64,000 nt of DNA. Origin: Niabella agricola (lineage in GTDB: Bacteria > Bacteroidota > Bacteroidia > Chitinophagales > Chitinophagaceae). Of this stretch, positions 17,879-26,153 are shown one piece after another. Position 1 is the first letter of the stretch; each line of letters begins with the position of its first letter. The notes below the pieces were generated by a model, which saw nothing but the letters and a program-made list of their open reading frames with translations, did no database searches and was not told the DNA's origin. The translations under genes and the position numbers were made by a program. The DNA is taken from the NCBI RefSeq assembly GCF_021538615.1, contig NZ_JAJHIZ010000003.1, positions 1,674,001 to 1,738,000 on the forward strand, in the 5' to 3' direction.

Positions 17879-17908
17879 CAAAATTAAAAAAAATAGTTAA
17901 AAAGCAAA
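17879..17908 (-). promoter_or_regulatory. Bacteroidetes-type promoter of the RHS cassette
   Basis: Read on the minus strand: TTTG at 17908-17905, an 18-base spacer, then a perfect -7 box TAATTTTG at 17886-17879. Transcription would start near 17,872, about 60 bases upstream of the first cassette gene. The nearest terminator in that direction is at 7431-7452, so one transcript of about 10.4 kb is likely. Confidence 0.65.
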
Positions 17909-17947
17909 TTTTAACGGAATAAATCTGATTATTTCTATGCTGCATAT

Positions 17948-18229
17948 TCATGTAACTGGAGGTGTTGAGTATCGGTTTAAAACCTTCTTTAACCTTAAGA
18001 GCCCATAAAAATAAATACCCTCCGGTTTGCCGTTCATATACAGATCGTAAAAATCCGTGAACTGTTTATAATCCACCTCAATAAATCGTTCAAGGAATTT
18101 TGCGCTTTCAACAATCCTGGGATATTTCAGTAATTTTTGTCCTTCGCTGATTTCACATAGAATGGTATCTACAAACATCATAAACTCCAGGAATTCTGTT
18201 TCTGTTCCTTTCCATTGCAGCTTTTTCAT
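17948..18229 (-). CDS. Small RteC-like or hypothetical protein (93 aa)
   Basis: I use the ATG at 18229 because the longer upstream extension is cysteine-rich and lacks any coding look. The protein begins MKKLQWKGTETEFLEFMMFV. The pattern LxWxGxxxEhxEh also opens the C-terminal domain of RteC (see 31553-32380), but the rest (KFLERFIEVDYKQFTDFYDL) is only loosely similar. It may be a short standalone relative of that domain, a family of small Bacteroidetes regulators. It is divergent from the XRE gene. Low certainty on function. Confidence 0.55.
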   Translation of the reverse strand: MKKLQWKGTETEFLEFMMFVDTILCEISEGQKLLKYPRIVESAKFLERFIEVDYKQFTDFYDLYMNGKPEGIYFYGLLRLKKVLNRYSTPPVT

Positions 18230-18336
18230 GTTGCAAAGCTGGAAAAGACGATTAATACATCCTACAGGTAAAAGACTGTCATTACAAAATGCCAGGATCA
18301 CGTTACATCCTGTATACAAACAATGCCTGATTTTCT

Positions 18337-18344
18337 TAACTTTG
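18337..18344 (+). promoter_or_regulatory. -7 box of the XRE gene promoter
   Basis: TAACTTTG matches the Bacteroidetes -7 consensus TAnnTTTG perfectly, 84 bases upstream of the XRE start codon. A clear -33 TTTG at the right distance is not seen, which would fit a weak or regulated promoter. The operator palindrome at 18360-18388 begins just downstream. Confidence 0.45.
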
Positions 18345-18359
18345 CGACAACACCAATGA

Positions 18360-18388
18360 CAAAATGTAAAGCCGCAGCTTACATTTTG
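18360..18388 (+). promoter_or_regulatory. Operator palindrome of the XRE regulator
   Basis: Perfect 10-bp inverted repeat CAAAATGTAA / TTACATTTTG separated by 9 bases. A third half-site (GACATTTTGC, 18401-18410) follows 12 bases later. It lies between the -7 box and the ATG of the XRE gene, the usual position for autorepression. Confidence 0.65.
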
Positions 18389-18427
18389 CATAGATTAACT
18401 GACATTTTGCTAACTTTTTACCAGATT

Positions 18428-18814
18428 ATGGAGCAAGACTTCTTTCGCCCAAACACAATAGGACAAAGGATCGCAAGGATTCGAAAAATGAAGGGTCTGA
18501 AACAGGAGACCCTTGCTGAACTGATTGGAATATCAAGACAGGCCATGTCAAATATTGAGACAAGTGATAACATTGACGACGAAAAGCTCGCTGAAATTGC
18601 AAAGGCACTAGATGTCGCACCGGAGTTCATTAAGAACTTCAACGCAGGTACCGGCATTAACAACAACATATACCAGCAAAACGACGGAACAATTAACTAT
18701 AACTTTAATCCTATTGAAAAGATTGTGGAACTGTACGACGCATTGTTACGAAGCGAACGTGAAAAAATAGAATTGTTGCAGCAGTTACTACAAGCAGAAC
18801 GAGAAAAAAAATAA
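18428..18814 (+). CDS. XRE-family HTH transcriptional regulator (128 aa)
   Basis: Residues 10-65 form a Cro/C1-type HTH: GQRIARIRKMKGLKQETLAE, then LIGISRQAMSNIE and a helix with LAEIAKALDV. The middle carries the segment found in many Bacteroidetes XRE proteins (NNNIYQQNDGTINYNFNPIE) and a C-terminal leucine-rich coiled coil (LLRSEREKIELLQQLLQAER) for oligomerisation. The ATG at 18428 starts at the N-terminal helix of the HTH; the frame upstream is open but contains the operator. It is the only plus-strand gene between the RHS cassette and the tra operon, so it may control either one and itself. Confidence 0.85.
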   Translation: MEQDFFRPNTIGQRIARIRKMKGLKQETLAELIGISRQAMSNIETSDNIDDEKLAEIAKALDVAPEFIKNFNAGTGINNNIYQQNDGTINYNFNPIEKIVELYDALLRSEREKIELLQQLLQAEREKK

Positions 18815-18830
18815 GACGGTAGTGTGGCCG

Positions 18831-19481
18831 TTAAAGACCGTGAGCTGATAACCGTTTTATTATCTCTCCTATATCTTCCGACAAATAAGAAATCCCTTCC
18901 TGCAACTCCAACTCAGAACGGATCAGCGTCAGACGGTAAGCAATCCATAAAAACTCTTTACGCATCGAATCTTTACGTTCAGCTGATAACGCTTTATTAT
19001 CACCGGCAATAAATCGGCCTACCGGTTTCCTGGATGCATCGATTACCATCCTAAGTTCGCTATCCTCTCTGAGTATGACAAACCCCAGCGAAACAAAAAT
19101 CTTCTTCAGTACCTCAAATTTCCGCTCATTATGTTCGGAGCGTCCGATCTGTAAACGCTGTAGTGGTTTTTGCTGCAGAATATGTGGTAAAATAACGGAC
19201 TTCATTGCTTTGCTGAAGATGCCTTTTTTCCTGTAGACCGGAAACATAAAGCAGTCAAGGTTCGCCTCCAGCAATTCTACAGCGCCAACCGGCGACGCAT
19301 CCTGCATTATAAAATACAGGATGCGCGGGTTGACAATTCCGGAGTGCGCCACCTCTTCGCCCGGCTCCGGCCAGGCGAGACCATAATGTACCGACTCGGA
19401 TAACGGGCGTATAAAAAGTTTAGCACCGCTGATTCTACCGGTGGTATATTCTTCAATTATCTTCTTTAATGTTTTGTTCAT
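18831..19481 (-). CDS. GNAT-like acetyltransferase (216 aa)
   Basis: The central section reads as a GNAT fold: beta strands around ASPVGAVELLEANLDCFMFP, then the acetyl-CoA loop RKKGIFSKAMKSVILPHI (pattern R-x-x-G-hydrophobic-x-x-x-A), and later SEHNERKFEVLKKIFVSLGF, which matches the usual N-x-x-x-x-x-x-x-x-x-x-GF end of GNAT domains. The C-terminal 60 residues are helical and specific to this protein. It follows the 334-aa gene at 19502-20506 by 20 bases and may be the last gene of the tra operon, or cargo. Substrate unknown. Confidence 0.65.
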   Translation of the reverse strand: MNKTLKKIIEEYTTGRISGAKLFIRPLSESVHYGLAWPEPGEEVAHSGIVNPRILYFIMQDASPVGAVELLEANLDCFMFPVYRKKGIFSKAMKSVILPHILQQKPLQRLQIGRSEHNERKFEVLKKIFVSLGFVILREDSELRMVIDASRKPVGRFIAGDNKALSAERKDSMRKEFLWIAYRLTLIRSELELQEGISYLSEDIGEIIKRLSAHGL

Positions 19482-19501
19482 AATTGAGGGGTTATGGTAA
19501 A

Positions 19502-20506
19502 TTACGCTCTCTTACCCATTGATTGACCATTGGACTCCAGAGGAGCATGTGTACGCGGCGGTACCCGTTGTCCAGGTTCCCTGCCCGCCGTCTCTCCTTT
19601 GCTGGTATTATTTTTCAAAGCCGGGTCTTTCTGTATGGCCTCCTCTGTTTTACCGGCATTCCTTTTCGCAATAGGATCATTTTTAATGGATTCGTCTACC
19701 GGATTTTCTTTGGCCTCCTGCCGTTCAGCATTTTTAACGTTTGCATCCGTAATGGCCGGGTCCGCATTTTGATCCTGGCGAAAAGGCGCTTCCTGTTTTA
19801 CCTCGCGTTCGTGCTGACGCTTCAATTCCTGCTCACTCAATCCCGAGCCTACTGCAACCAGCATGCCTGCCGCATCGTAAGCCTGCACTTCTCTTTTCTT
19901 GGGATCAACGACAACATCAACGGCTACCTCCTTTCCGTCAATGGTAAGTGCACCCTGAAACAGATTGCCCTTCCGGAGATCGTCAGCTGCCCATGCCGGC
20001 ATGCCCCTTCCCTCATTCTGGCTCCAGGGCAGATTTTCCAGACCTCGTTCAACGGAAAAACGATGATCCCTGTTATACATTTTCTGGATATAGTTACCAT
20101 TCTTCGTTTTCTCGTTCATTTCCAGCTTGTACCAGGTATCTAACTTTAAATTACCCAGGGTTTGAGTTTTACATGCAGCCCGCCCCTCGGTCATATTGAA
20201 GGCCTGTTTTGCAGTCATACCGTTGTTCTTATAAACAGAAAAATACTGGCTCTTGGAGGGATCTCCCTCAATGGTGACGCGAAAACCGGACAGTACCCTA
20301 TAATCACTGTCTTCTGCCTTTTTGAAGTCGATCGCATATTCGGTGCCTTTTTTATCCCAGGTAGCACTGTGGTTTATCTGGAATGTTGTCGCTCCCGAGT
20401 TTAGCTTTTCAACAAGTTCCGGATTATGCCGGTCTCCGAAGCCCAGATAGAACATACCCCGTGCAAGGTATTTTGCATTGTCTTCAACATTGAAATCTGT
20501 AGTCAT
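19502..20506 (-). CDS. DUF3945-like conjugation-region protein (334 aa)
   Basis: Residues 90-170 resemble the repeated DUF3945-type block of Bacteroidetes ICE proteins: YFSVYKNNGMTAKQAFNMTE, then GRAACKTQTLGNLKLDTWYK and LEMNEKTKNGNYIQKMY. The second half has a short globular block (AVDVVVDPKKREVQAYDAAG) and then a disordered, charged tail rich in DP-N-x-K repeats ending PLESNGQSMGKRA. No signal peptide, so cytoplasmic. It lies at the end of the tra operon. A nucleic-acid-related role is suggested by similarity to topoisomerase-associated domains, but not proved. Confidence 0.65.
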   Translation of the reverse strand: MTTDFNVEDNAKYLARGMFYLGFGDRHNPELVEKLNSGATTFQINHSATWDKKGTEYAIDFKKAEDSDYRVLSGFRVTIEGDPSKSQYFSVYKNNGMTAKQAFNMTEGRAACKTQTLGNLKLDTWYKLEMNEKTKNGNYIQKMYNRDHRFSVERGLENLPWSQNEGRGMPAWAADDLRKGNLFQGALTIDGKEVAVDVVVDPKKREVQAYDAAGMLVAVGSGLSEQELKRQHEREVKQEAPFRQDQNADPAITDANVKNAERQEAKENPVDESIKNDPIAKRNAGKTEEAIQKDPALKNNTSKGETAGREPGQRVPPRTHAPLESNGQSMGKRA

Positions 20507-20539
20507 AATACTATTGTTTTAAAAAATTAAAAAAGTTGC

Positions 20540-21058
20540 TTATCTCGATACACCGCGTGATCTTCCAGGGGCCTCCGGCAGGCGTGGATGCACGCGCGGC
20601 GGCATGCGTATTACCCGTGGTCGTCTTGCCATCGGATGCCGCACTACCTTTGACTCCTGCTGTACCTTTACCGGCGTTGGCTTAACCGGCTCCCTTTTCC
20701 CGGGAGGCGAAGGATTGTTAAGATGGGCCGCGGGGTTGTCCTGCATCATGGCGGCTATCCCTTTTATCACTCTTCCTGTTTGTCGTAATGTCCATCTGGC
20801 AAACCTGCGCCCAACCCTATATAGCCTGTTGGGATAGATACGACGCTCAAGGTTTTTATTTGCAGAGCGAAGCATTTTCAGTGATACGCGTTCATCTATA
20901 TTACGCGGTGGCTGGCATTGGCGTTGCAGTGCGCGCATTTCCTGTAGCCTGATCTTAGCAAAGGCCCGGCCATCCAGCGCCTTCGCTCCGAAAATACCGG
21001 CATACCTGTTCTGCCGTGCATGCCAGTCACTTATCCCCTTTTCTACGCGATTGATCAT
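20540..21058 (-). CDS. Basic conjugation-operon protein (172 aa)
   Basis: Function unknown. Very basic protein, with ERRIYPNRLYRVGRRFARWT in the middle and a proline/arginine-rich tail (RRPRVIRMPPRVHPRLPEAP). There is no signal peptide. The basic character and disordered tail suggest nucleic-acid or membrane-surface binding. It is located immediately after traN in the tra operon, where CTnDOT-type elements carry small accessory genes (traO, traP, traQ), but I see no clear match to these. Confidence 0.6.
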   Translation of the reverse strand: MINRVEKGISDWHARQNRYAGIFGAKALDGRAFAKIRLQEMRALQRQCQPPRNIDERVSLKMLRSANKNLERRIYPNRLYRVGRRFARWTLRQTGRVIKGIAAMMQDNPAAHLNNPSPPGKREPVKPTPVKVQQESKVVRHPMARRPRVIRMPPRVHPRLPEAPGRSRGVSR

Positions 21059-21081
21059 GGTAAAAAATTTAATAATGATAT

Positions 21082-21939
21082 CTATTGTTTCAACGGCCGG
21101 GCCTTCACTATATCGTACCCATTGATGTTCAATTGCAGGTGCCGGTCTCCGGACTGCTCGAACAGCTGTATGATAAAATTCTTCTTATTGGCAACCGTAA
21201 ATTTGGAAAAGGCAAAAACCAGCACTTGCTTCGAGTGCGCTACGGTGGTATTCCCAAGTTCCTTATGAATCAGCAAGGGGGTCAATTCCTGTTCCTGCTC
21301 CGCTGTCCGTTTCAGGCGTTTTTTATCGCGTACATAAAATCTTGCAAAATCCAGGTCGTAATCAATCGGGGAATAATTCTCGAGCGCGACGCGGTAAAAA
21401 ACGACATCTTCAGCTGTATATATTCCTTCGAGCCGCGCACGCATTTTGAAAGATTTCTCTTTCGGCGTTTTCAGGAATGGTTGTGTGCTGGCCACCACTT
21501 TCGCCAATGCACCTACCTGCTCATCGTTGAGCTTACGGGATTTAAAAAGAGCTTGCGCTGCTTCCTCCGCACGCTGCTTTCCCAAGTCAATCGGCTTTTC
21601 GTCCGGTGTAGCACTATAGTCAACGTTGAATGCATATACCCGACCGTCAGTTGTTACAACTGTCAGGTTTGTTTGCGGGAAGGATGCTGTTGCGCCCTTC
21701 ACCTTCAAGATGTTGTCCACTCCGGTAATTGTTTTTGCCAGGATATCACCAGTACCCCGGTCAACACCATTGGCCGCGATCGCTGCGGGAAAGATGAGCA
21801 CGGTTGTTTTCAGATCATTCACATACAAATGATATGGCTCCTGCATGGCCTGCTGATAAAATGGCGCAGTCTGCGCAAGGGAGCTGACGCCTGCTGCCAG
21901 TAAAAACACAAAGAAAAACGACTTTAGTATTGCTTGCAT
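21082..21939 (-). CDS. traN: Conjugative transposon protein TraN (DUF4138)
   Basis: A 285-residue protein with a signal peptide (LKSFFFVFLLAAGVSSLAQ). The mature part starts with EPYHLYVNDLKTTVLIFPAA, then GTGDILAKTITGVDNILKVK and NLTVVTTDGRVYAFNVDYSA, the pattern typical of TraN/VirB9-like proteins of Bacteroidetes (DUF4138). The C-terminal half contains the predicted beta-sandwich (LEGIYTAEDVVFYRVALENY). In the type IV system it is a periplasmic/outer-membrane component of the channel. It is followed closely by traM upstream in the operon, as in CTnDOT. Confidence 0.9.
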   Translation of the reverse strand: MQAILKSFFFVFLLAAGVSSLAQTAPFYQQAMQEPYHLYVNDLKTTVLIFPAAIAANGVDRGTGDILAKTITGVDNILKVKGATASFPQTNLTVVTTDGRVYAFNVDYSATPDEKPIDLGKQRAEEAAQALFKSRKLNDEQVGALAKVVASTQPFLKTPKEKSFKMRARLEGIYTAEDVVFYRVALENYSPIDYDLDFARFYVRDKKRLKRTAEQEQELTPLLIHKELGNTTVAHSKQVLVFAFSKFTVANKKNFIIQLFEQSGDRHLQLNINGYDIVKARPLKQ

Positions 21940-21976
21940 AACAAATATGTTTTAATAGTATTAATGTTAAATAACC

Positions 21977-23272
21977 CTATTGATCCCGTTTATTGAGGTC
22001 CATCAGCAGCACCGGATATCCAGCCTTAACCGTGGCCCTGACCAATTTTGTTTTGCGACCGAACAGCGATTTTGCTGTCTGGATACCCGCGCTGGCCGCC
22101 TGTGCGCCAATGCTCTGATCTATCGTGTAGAAATCCAAAGATTGAATTGCCTGGTCCGCCCCTTGCTTCGTCGCGTCACGCCCAATCGCTCCGGGGATTT
22201 TGATACCAGCGATACCGTCCATGTCGTACACTGTAAGGGAAACAGGAAACAGGGAATTTTTAGAACGAAATGCCTTCACTTCAATATTCATTCGCTCTCC
22301 TTCCAGTTGACAGGCGCCAAAAACATAAGAGCCTTTTGGGATGAGCACGCCATTGATATACACATCCTCAACCAGCCGCATCTTTACCGTTGAACCCGAC
22401 ACCAGTGTCTGCGTTTCATGCACCACCGCGGGAATCGCTTTATTAGCTTCGTTGTCCATCACCACATCATCGGTCAGCTCATAAAATGCAGCAGTGACTA
22501 CCTTTGCAGCGGTGTTGCTGCTATCTGTACCTGTTCTGCTTCTCCTGCCTCCTACCTCACCGCCAAAAAAATCCGCATTGGCGTTTGCTGGCGGCGCAGT
22601 TACTGAATACACCTGCCCCCGGTGCTTCTCAGATTCGGCCTTTAATTTTTCGCTGACCCGGCCAGGGTTCTGGATATCCATTACCTTTTCAAGCATAGAA
22701 TTGATCTTATCTAACTCAGCATCGGGTTCACCGGCGGCTGAAGGCACATTGCCAGCCTGGAATGAAGCCTGTAATGCATCCAGGTTCAGCGGAGGATCGT
22801 ATTCCGGTTCATGGTCGAAGGAGTGGCCAGCGCCCTCGTCCTGTAGCTGGCGCTCCAGCTCAGCAAGCCGGCTGCGCAGCCTTGCCTCCGTCTGGTCTGT
22901 TCCCCGTTGCGTACCACCATTACTATAAATACCATATGTGCCGGGTAGCAGTGCATTTAAAGAGTCGGCAAAATGCAGGCTGTCCGCAAAGGCCGTTTGC
23001 CCATACCTGCCATAAGGATCTGCGTTTCTCGCTTCCTCCCGTTCCAAAGAGTCTTTTAGCGCCTGGTCATACAGGCTGAGCTTATCCGGATTGCCCTCTT
23101 CCAGGCGAGCCTCCGGTAGCTTCGTGTTCAAGCCGCCTCCGGCTGCGGCTGGTTTACCTTCTTGGCTACTACTGCCACCACCTAACGCCCAAAACAGAAG
23201 CGTAATAAAAGGCAGCCCTATCACCGGCAGTACAGCCAGGAGCTTGCGTTTTCGTTTAAATTGTTCGTCCAT
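21977..23272 (-). CDS. traM: Conjugative transposon protein TraM (VirB10-like)
   Basis: A 431-residue protein starting with a short cytoplasmic segment and a membrane helix (LAVLPVIGLPFITLLFWALGG), then a long proline/glutamate-rich periplasmic linker, and a C-terminal domain with VSGSTVKMRLVEDVYINGVL and IPKGSYVFGACQLEGERMNI. This is the architecture of TraM in Bacteroidetes ICEs and functions like VirB10, linking inner and outer membranes in the transfer channel. It lies between traL-like and traN, the order seen in CTnDOT. Confidence 0.9.
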   Translation of the reverse strand: MDEQFKRKRKLLAVLPVIGLPFITLLFWALGGGSSSQEGKPAAAGGGLNTKLPEARLEEGNPDKLSLYDQALKDSLEREEARNADPYGRYGQTAFADSLHFADSLNALLPGTYGIYSNGGTQRGTDQTEARLRSRLAELERQLQDEGAGHSFDHEPEYDPPLNLDALQASFQAGNVPSAAGEPDAELDKINSMLEKVMDIQNPGRVSEKLKAESEKHRGQVYSVTAPPANANADFFGGEVGGRRSRTGTDSSNTAAKVVTAAFYELTDDVVMDNEANKAIPAVVHETQTLVSGSTVKMRLVEDVYINGVLIPKGSYVFGACQLEGERMNIEVKAFRSKNSLFPVSLTVYDMDGIAGIKIPGAIGRDATKQGADQAIQSLDFYTIDQSIGAQAASAGIQTAKSLFGRKTKLVRATVKAGYPVLLMDLNKRDQ

Positions 23273-23310
23273 AGTTTTTATTTTTTGTTTGCGATCGATA
23301 AGAGATGTTG

Positions 23311-23763
23311 CTATCTATAATACCCTGTGGCTATTTTTATACTATCCCACAGCCCCGGCCTGCTTTGTTTTAGCTCCCTGATCAACAGCCGCCCGCTATC
23401 TGTTTTGCTGAGGCTATCAATGGTGAAGGATATCGCCTGCATTCGTTTATGGAGTTCCCTGTCCCAAAGGGTATCCCTGGCCTGCAGCCTTAATTCCCGG
23501 ATATGGTCGGTCCGTACAGCAGCAAGCGCCCGTTCCCCGGTGGGGTTTATAACCTTATACAATGCAATGCCGCTGTTCGCTCCCACAGCACCGCAAAAAA
23601 GGATCAAGGCAAGTGTCTTTTGTCCGGGCGTCCAGTTTGCAGTAACCCGGCTCATGTAGGTAGCCCATTTTGTCTGTGCATTCAGAATATTCCGGGCAAA
23701 ATAGCCGGCCGCTTTATCGGTCAGCGGGGTTTCTCTCCTGGGTTTTCTTCTAAAAAATATCAT
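23311..23763 (-). CDS. traL: TraL-like conjugation protein (150 aa)
   Basis: I use the ATG at 23763 (MIFFRRKPRRETPLTDKAAG), because the longer reading overlaps the traK gene. A single membrane helix follows (LALILFCGAVGANSGIALYK). The C-terminal half is a charged helical domain. It is located between traK and traM, where CTnDOT has traL, and the membrane-plus-helix layout fits the family, although the protein is longer than the typical ~100 residues. The name rests mainly on synteny. Confidence 0.65.
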   Translation of the reverse strand: MIFFRRKPRRETPLTDKAAGYFARNILNAQTKWATYMSRVTANWTPGQKTLALILFCGAVGANSGIALYKVINPTGERALAAVRTDHIRELRLQARDTLWDRELHKRMQAISFTIDSLSKTDSGRLLIRELKQSRPGLWDSIKIATGYYR

Positions 23764-23788
23764 AGTAAAAAATTTTCGGGGGGAGTGA

Positions 23789-24409
23789 TCAACGGGTCTG
23801 CACATTTATATCCCTGTTCTCAATGGTATTCCAACGTTCGATCAGGAATCCGTGCAGGTTATTCTCCGAAGGCTGCAAGCCATCGCGGACGACACCTTCG
23901 GTGATAACAGAGCGGGTCACAATCGAAGTGGAACGCGTAATAAACAGCTTTGCATAATAGCGGAATCGATAGGGTTGATCATTAATATCTACTGATATAC
24001 TGTCCACCTCTATACGTTGGTTAACATTACCCGCAACCAGATTGGCGTAGTAACCGTTCTCTTTAAGATTATCATATTGAGATTTGGCTGACCCGTCAGC
24101 AAGGTAAAGCGCTTTGGTCAGCTGGCTTTTTATCAGCGCTTCATCCGGCGAAAGTGTAAAAAAATAGAAATGAAACATTTTGATATGGTCTTTCAATTCT
24201 ATGCCAAGATTATCTCTACGGTTAGCGGCGGTAGCCTCAAGCAGCCTTCCATTGCTCAGGATATATACCCGCTGCTGTACCTTGTCTACTTCCGTAATAC
24301 ACCAGTAAACCGTACTGCAACAGACACCGGTCACTGCTACAATCAACACCAATGAGAAGGTCTTGATATGCCGGAAGGCGGACTCTATATTTTTTAGCTG
24401 ATGTAACAT
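23789..24409 (-). CDS. traK: Conjugative transposon protein TraK (VirB8-like)
   Basis: A 206-residue protein with one N-terminal membrane helix (FSLVLIVAVTGVCCSTVYWC), then a periplasmic VirB8-like domain: QQRVYILSNGRLLEATAANR, RDNLGIELKDHIKMFHFYFF and, near the C terminus, GFLIERWNTIENRDIN. These are the known TraK hallmarks. It anchors the channel in the inner membrane. Its start lies 23 bases downstream of the traJ stop, and the order J-K-L-M-N is as in CTnDOT. Confidence 0.9.
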   Translation of the reverse strand: MLHQLKNIESAFRHIKTFSLVLIVAVTGVCCSTVYWCITEVDKVQQRVYILSNGRLLEATAANRRDNLGIELKDHIKMFHFYFFTLSPDEALIKSQLTKALYLADGSAKSQYDNLKENGYYANLVAGNVNQRIEVDSISVDINDQPYRFRYYAKLFITRSTSIVTRSVITEGVVRDGLQPSENNLHGFLIERWNTIENRDINVQTR

Positions 24410-24432
24410 GATTATTTTTTATTTTAACCGGT

Positions 24433-25491
24433 CTATCTCCTGGGGTCCAAAACTGAAGTACCACGCATAACGATCGCATTTGTTTTCGATAGCAAGCCAT
24501 TACCGCCGTGCGCATGTACCACATAGTTAGCTACTGACGGAACGGTGAAATAGCCGACGATACCTATTACAAGGAAAATCAAATACGCTGTATCCGTTGT
24601 ACTGAAAAAAGAAGTGGATCCTTGTTCTGCAATTTCCTTCAGATCCAGCTTAAGCATACCCTCCTGTATTTTTCCGATAACGGTACCGAAAATGTTGGCG
24701 ATCGGCAACCACAAAAAAATGTTTATATACCGCGCTATCCATTGGACAAGCGACTGCTGGAAACCGTCATATACCGCGAGGCCAATAACCAGGGGCCCAA
24801 GAATAACCAGTATCACCAGCTGGAAGGTCCGCAGTGCGTCGATACAAAGAGCAGCAGCCTGGAAGATCACCTGCAAAATTTCGCTCATCCATACTTTAAT
24901 AGAATTTTTGAAATTGTAGAATGCCTTCGACATTGCGAAGCGCACGTCATTACCGATCTCCTCGAACATGCCTTCGCCATCGTTATCACCGGGGTGAGTA
25001 TATTTATACCATGCATCCCGATCCCCCTCACTATTCTCGCCTACATACATTTTCCATTCATCCGTATCCTTTAACCGGCGTTGTTTTTCTTCGAGTAAGG
25101 ACTTTATGGAATTATTGGAGGTCTCCACCATATCACCGGTTACGGAAACCGTTGGCTCTAATATCGAATTGAACATGTTGATCATGGGCATATACAGGGT
25201 TAGCACCAGGCCCAGGGCAAAAGGGCGGAACAGCGGATAGAAATCGATCGCCTCCGCCCGTGCAATATGGCCCCACACACGGTATGCGACATAAAACATG
25301 GCACCCATTCCGGCGACGGCCCGTCCCACACCAATCATGCGGCCACATATCGGGATCATTTCATTATACAGCTGGTCAAGTACCGCGTGCAACCCACCGA
25401 TTTCACTGGCAAGCCCCTGTGCAAATACCAGTTTGGGCAATCCGACAAAAAATACCAGGAGCAGCCCGGCTATTTTACAGGTATGTTTCAT
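24433..25491 (-). CDS. traJ: Conjugative transposon protein TraJ (VirB6-like)
   Basis: A 352-residue protein with a signal-like start (IAGLLLVFFVGLPKLVFAQG) and several membrane helices, including MIGVGRAVAGMGAMFYVAYR and ILVILGPLVIGLAVYDG near the end. The internal loop DGFQQSLVQWIARYINIFLW is a strong TraJ hallmark. It is the polytopic inner-membrane component of the transfer channel. It lies upstream of traK in the tra operon. Confidence 0.9.
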   Translation of the reverse strand: MKHTCKIAGLLLVFFVGLPKLVFAQGLASEIGGLHAVLDQLYNEMIPICGRMIGVGRAVAGMGAMFYVAYRVWGHIARAEAIDFYPLFRPFALGLVLTLYMPMINMFNSILEPTVSVTGDMVETSNNSIKSLLEEKQRRLKDTDEWKMYVGENSEGDRDAWYKYTHPGDNDGEGMFEEIGNDVRFAMSKAFYNFKNSIKVWMSEILQVIFQAAALCIDALRTFQLVILVILGPLVIGLAVYDGFQQSLVQWIARYINIFLWLPIANIFGTVIGKIQEGMLKLDLKEIAEQGSTSFFSTTDTAYLIFLVIGIVGYFTVPSVANYVVHAHGGNGLLSKTNAIVMRGTSVLDPRR

Positions 25492-25504
25492 GTTGTGGAA
25501 AAGA

Positions 25505-26149
25505 TTAGTCTTTGATGTTGTAAAAATTTTCGATGGTCTTTGTCTCAGCTTTCCCTTTCAGCCGCTCGCGGGCGAAAACCCCGGTCTTGTTATTGAAAGA
25601 GCGTAAAAAGGAAAGCTGCTCGCTCGTCTCGTCTGCCAGCCGGTCAATGGCAGTAAGCCGTTCATCATCAGACATGCGCAAGCTTCCCGCAGTAAGGATC
25701 ATCGTCAGCTCGTTTACATTACCCACGCTTCTGTCCAGCAGGTTATCATACACATTTCCCAAATAGGTTAACTCAGCCGTACTAAACACACCTGACTCCC
25801 GGAAATAATTAAAAGACCGCCGGTACTCCTTTACAATGCTCGCCTGATTACGGATAATATCTGGAATACGTTTATAATTACGCACAGATGGACTGACCGC
25901 CATCAGACCGTCCAGGAAGACCTGGTGTATATTGTAATTACCGCTTGTAATGTCTTTTACCTTGTTGTAGCCCTGACTGAGGATGCGGTAAGCATCATAC
26001 ATATTTTTCAGGATCTTCCTGAACTGTGCCAGCTTCTGAATATTCAATGCCAGCTGCTGCGCCTCGGCAACCTGCGCAACCGCCTGCGGGCACTGCACAA
26101 ATAGAAATCCAACCAGCGCGAGACAAATAATAAACTTCCGGTACGTCAT
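25505..26149 (-). CDS. TraI-like exported protein, paralogue 3 (214 aa)
   Basis: Start chosen at the ATG at 26149 (MTYRKFIICLALVGFLFVQC), because a longer reading would overlap the upstream gene. It has a signal peptide, then long helices (LALNIQKLAQFRKILKNMYD). It shares with the next two upstream genes the order helix - ISTG/KNGEF stretch - short motif MSDDERLTAIDRLADE - a terminal FYNIKD or similar. Such proteins are often annotated as TerB-like or TraI in Bacteroidetes conjugation operons and are possibly VirB5-like pilus-tip components. The exact role is not known to me. Confidence 0.7.
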   Translation of the reverse strand: MTYRKFIICLALVGFLFVQCPQAVAQVAEAQQLALNIQKLAQFRKILKNMYDAYRILSQGYNKVKDITSGNYNIHQVFLDGLMAVSPSVRNYKRIPDIIRNQASIVKEYRRSFNYFRESGVFSTAELTYLGNVYDNLLDRSVGNVNELTMILTAGSLRMSDDERLTAIDRLADETSEQLSFLRSFNNKTGVFARERLKGKAETKTIENFYNIKD

Positions 26150-26153
26150 GCCG

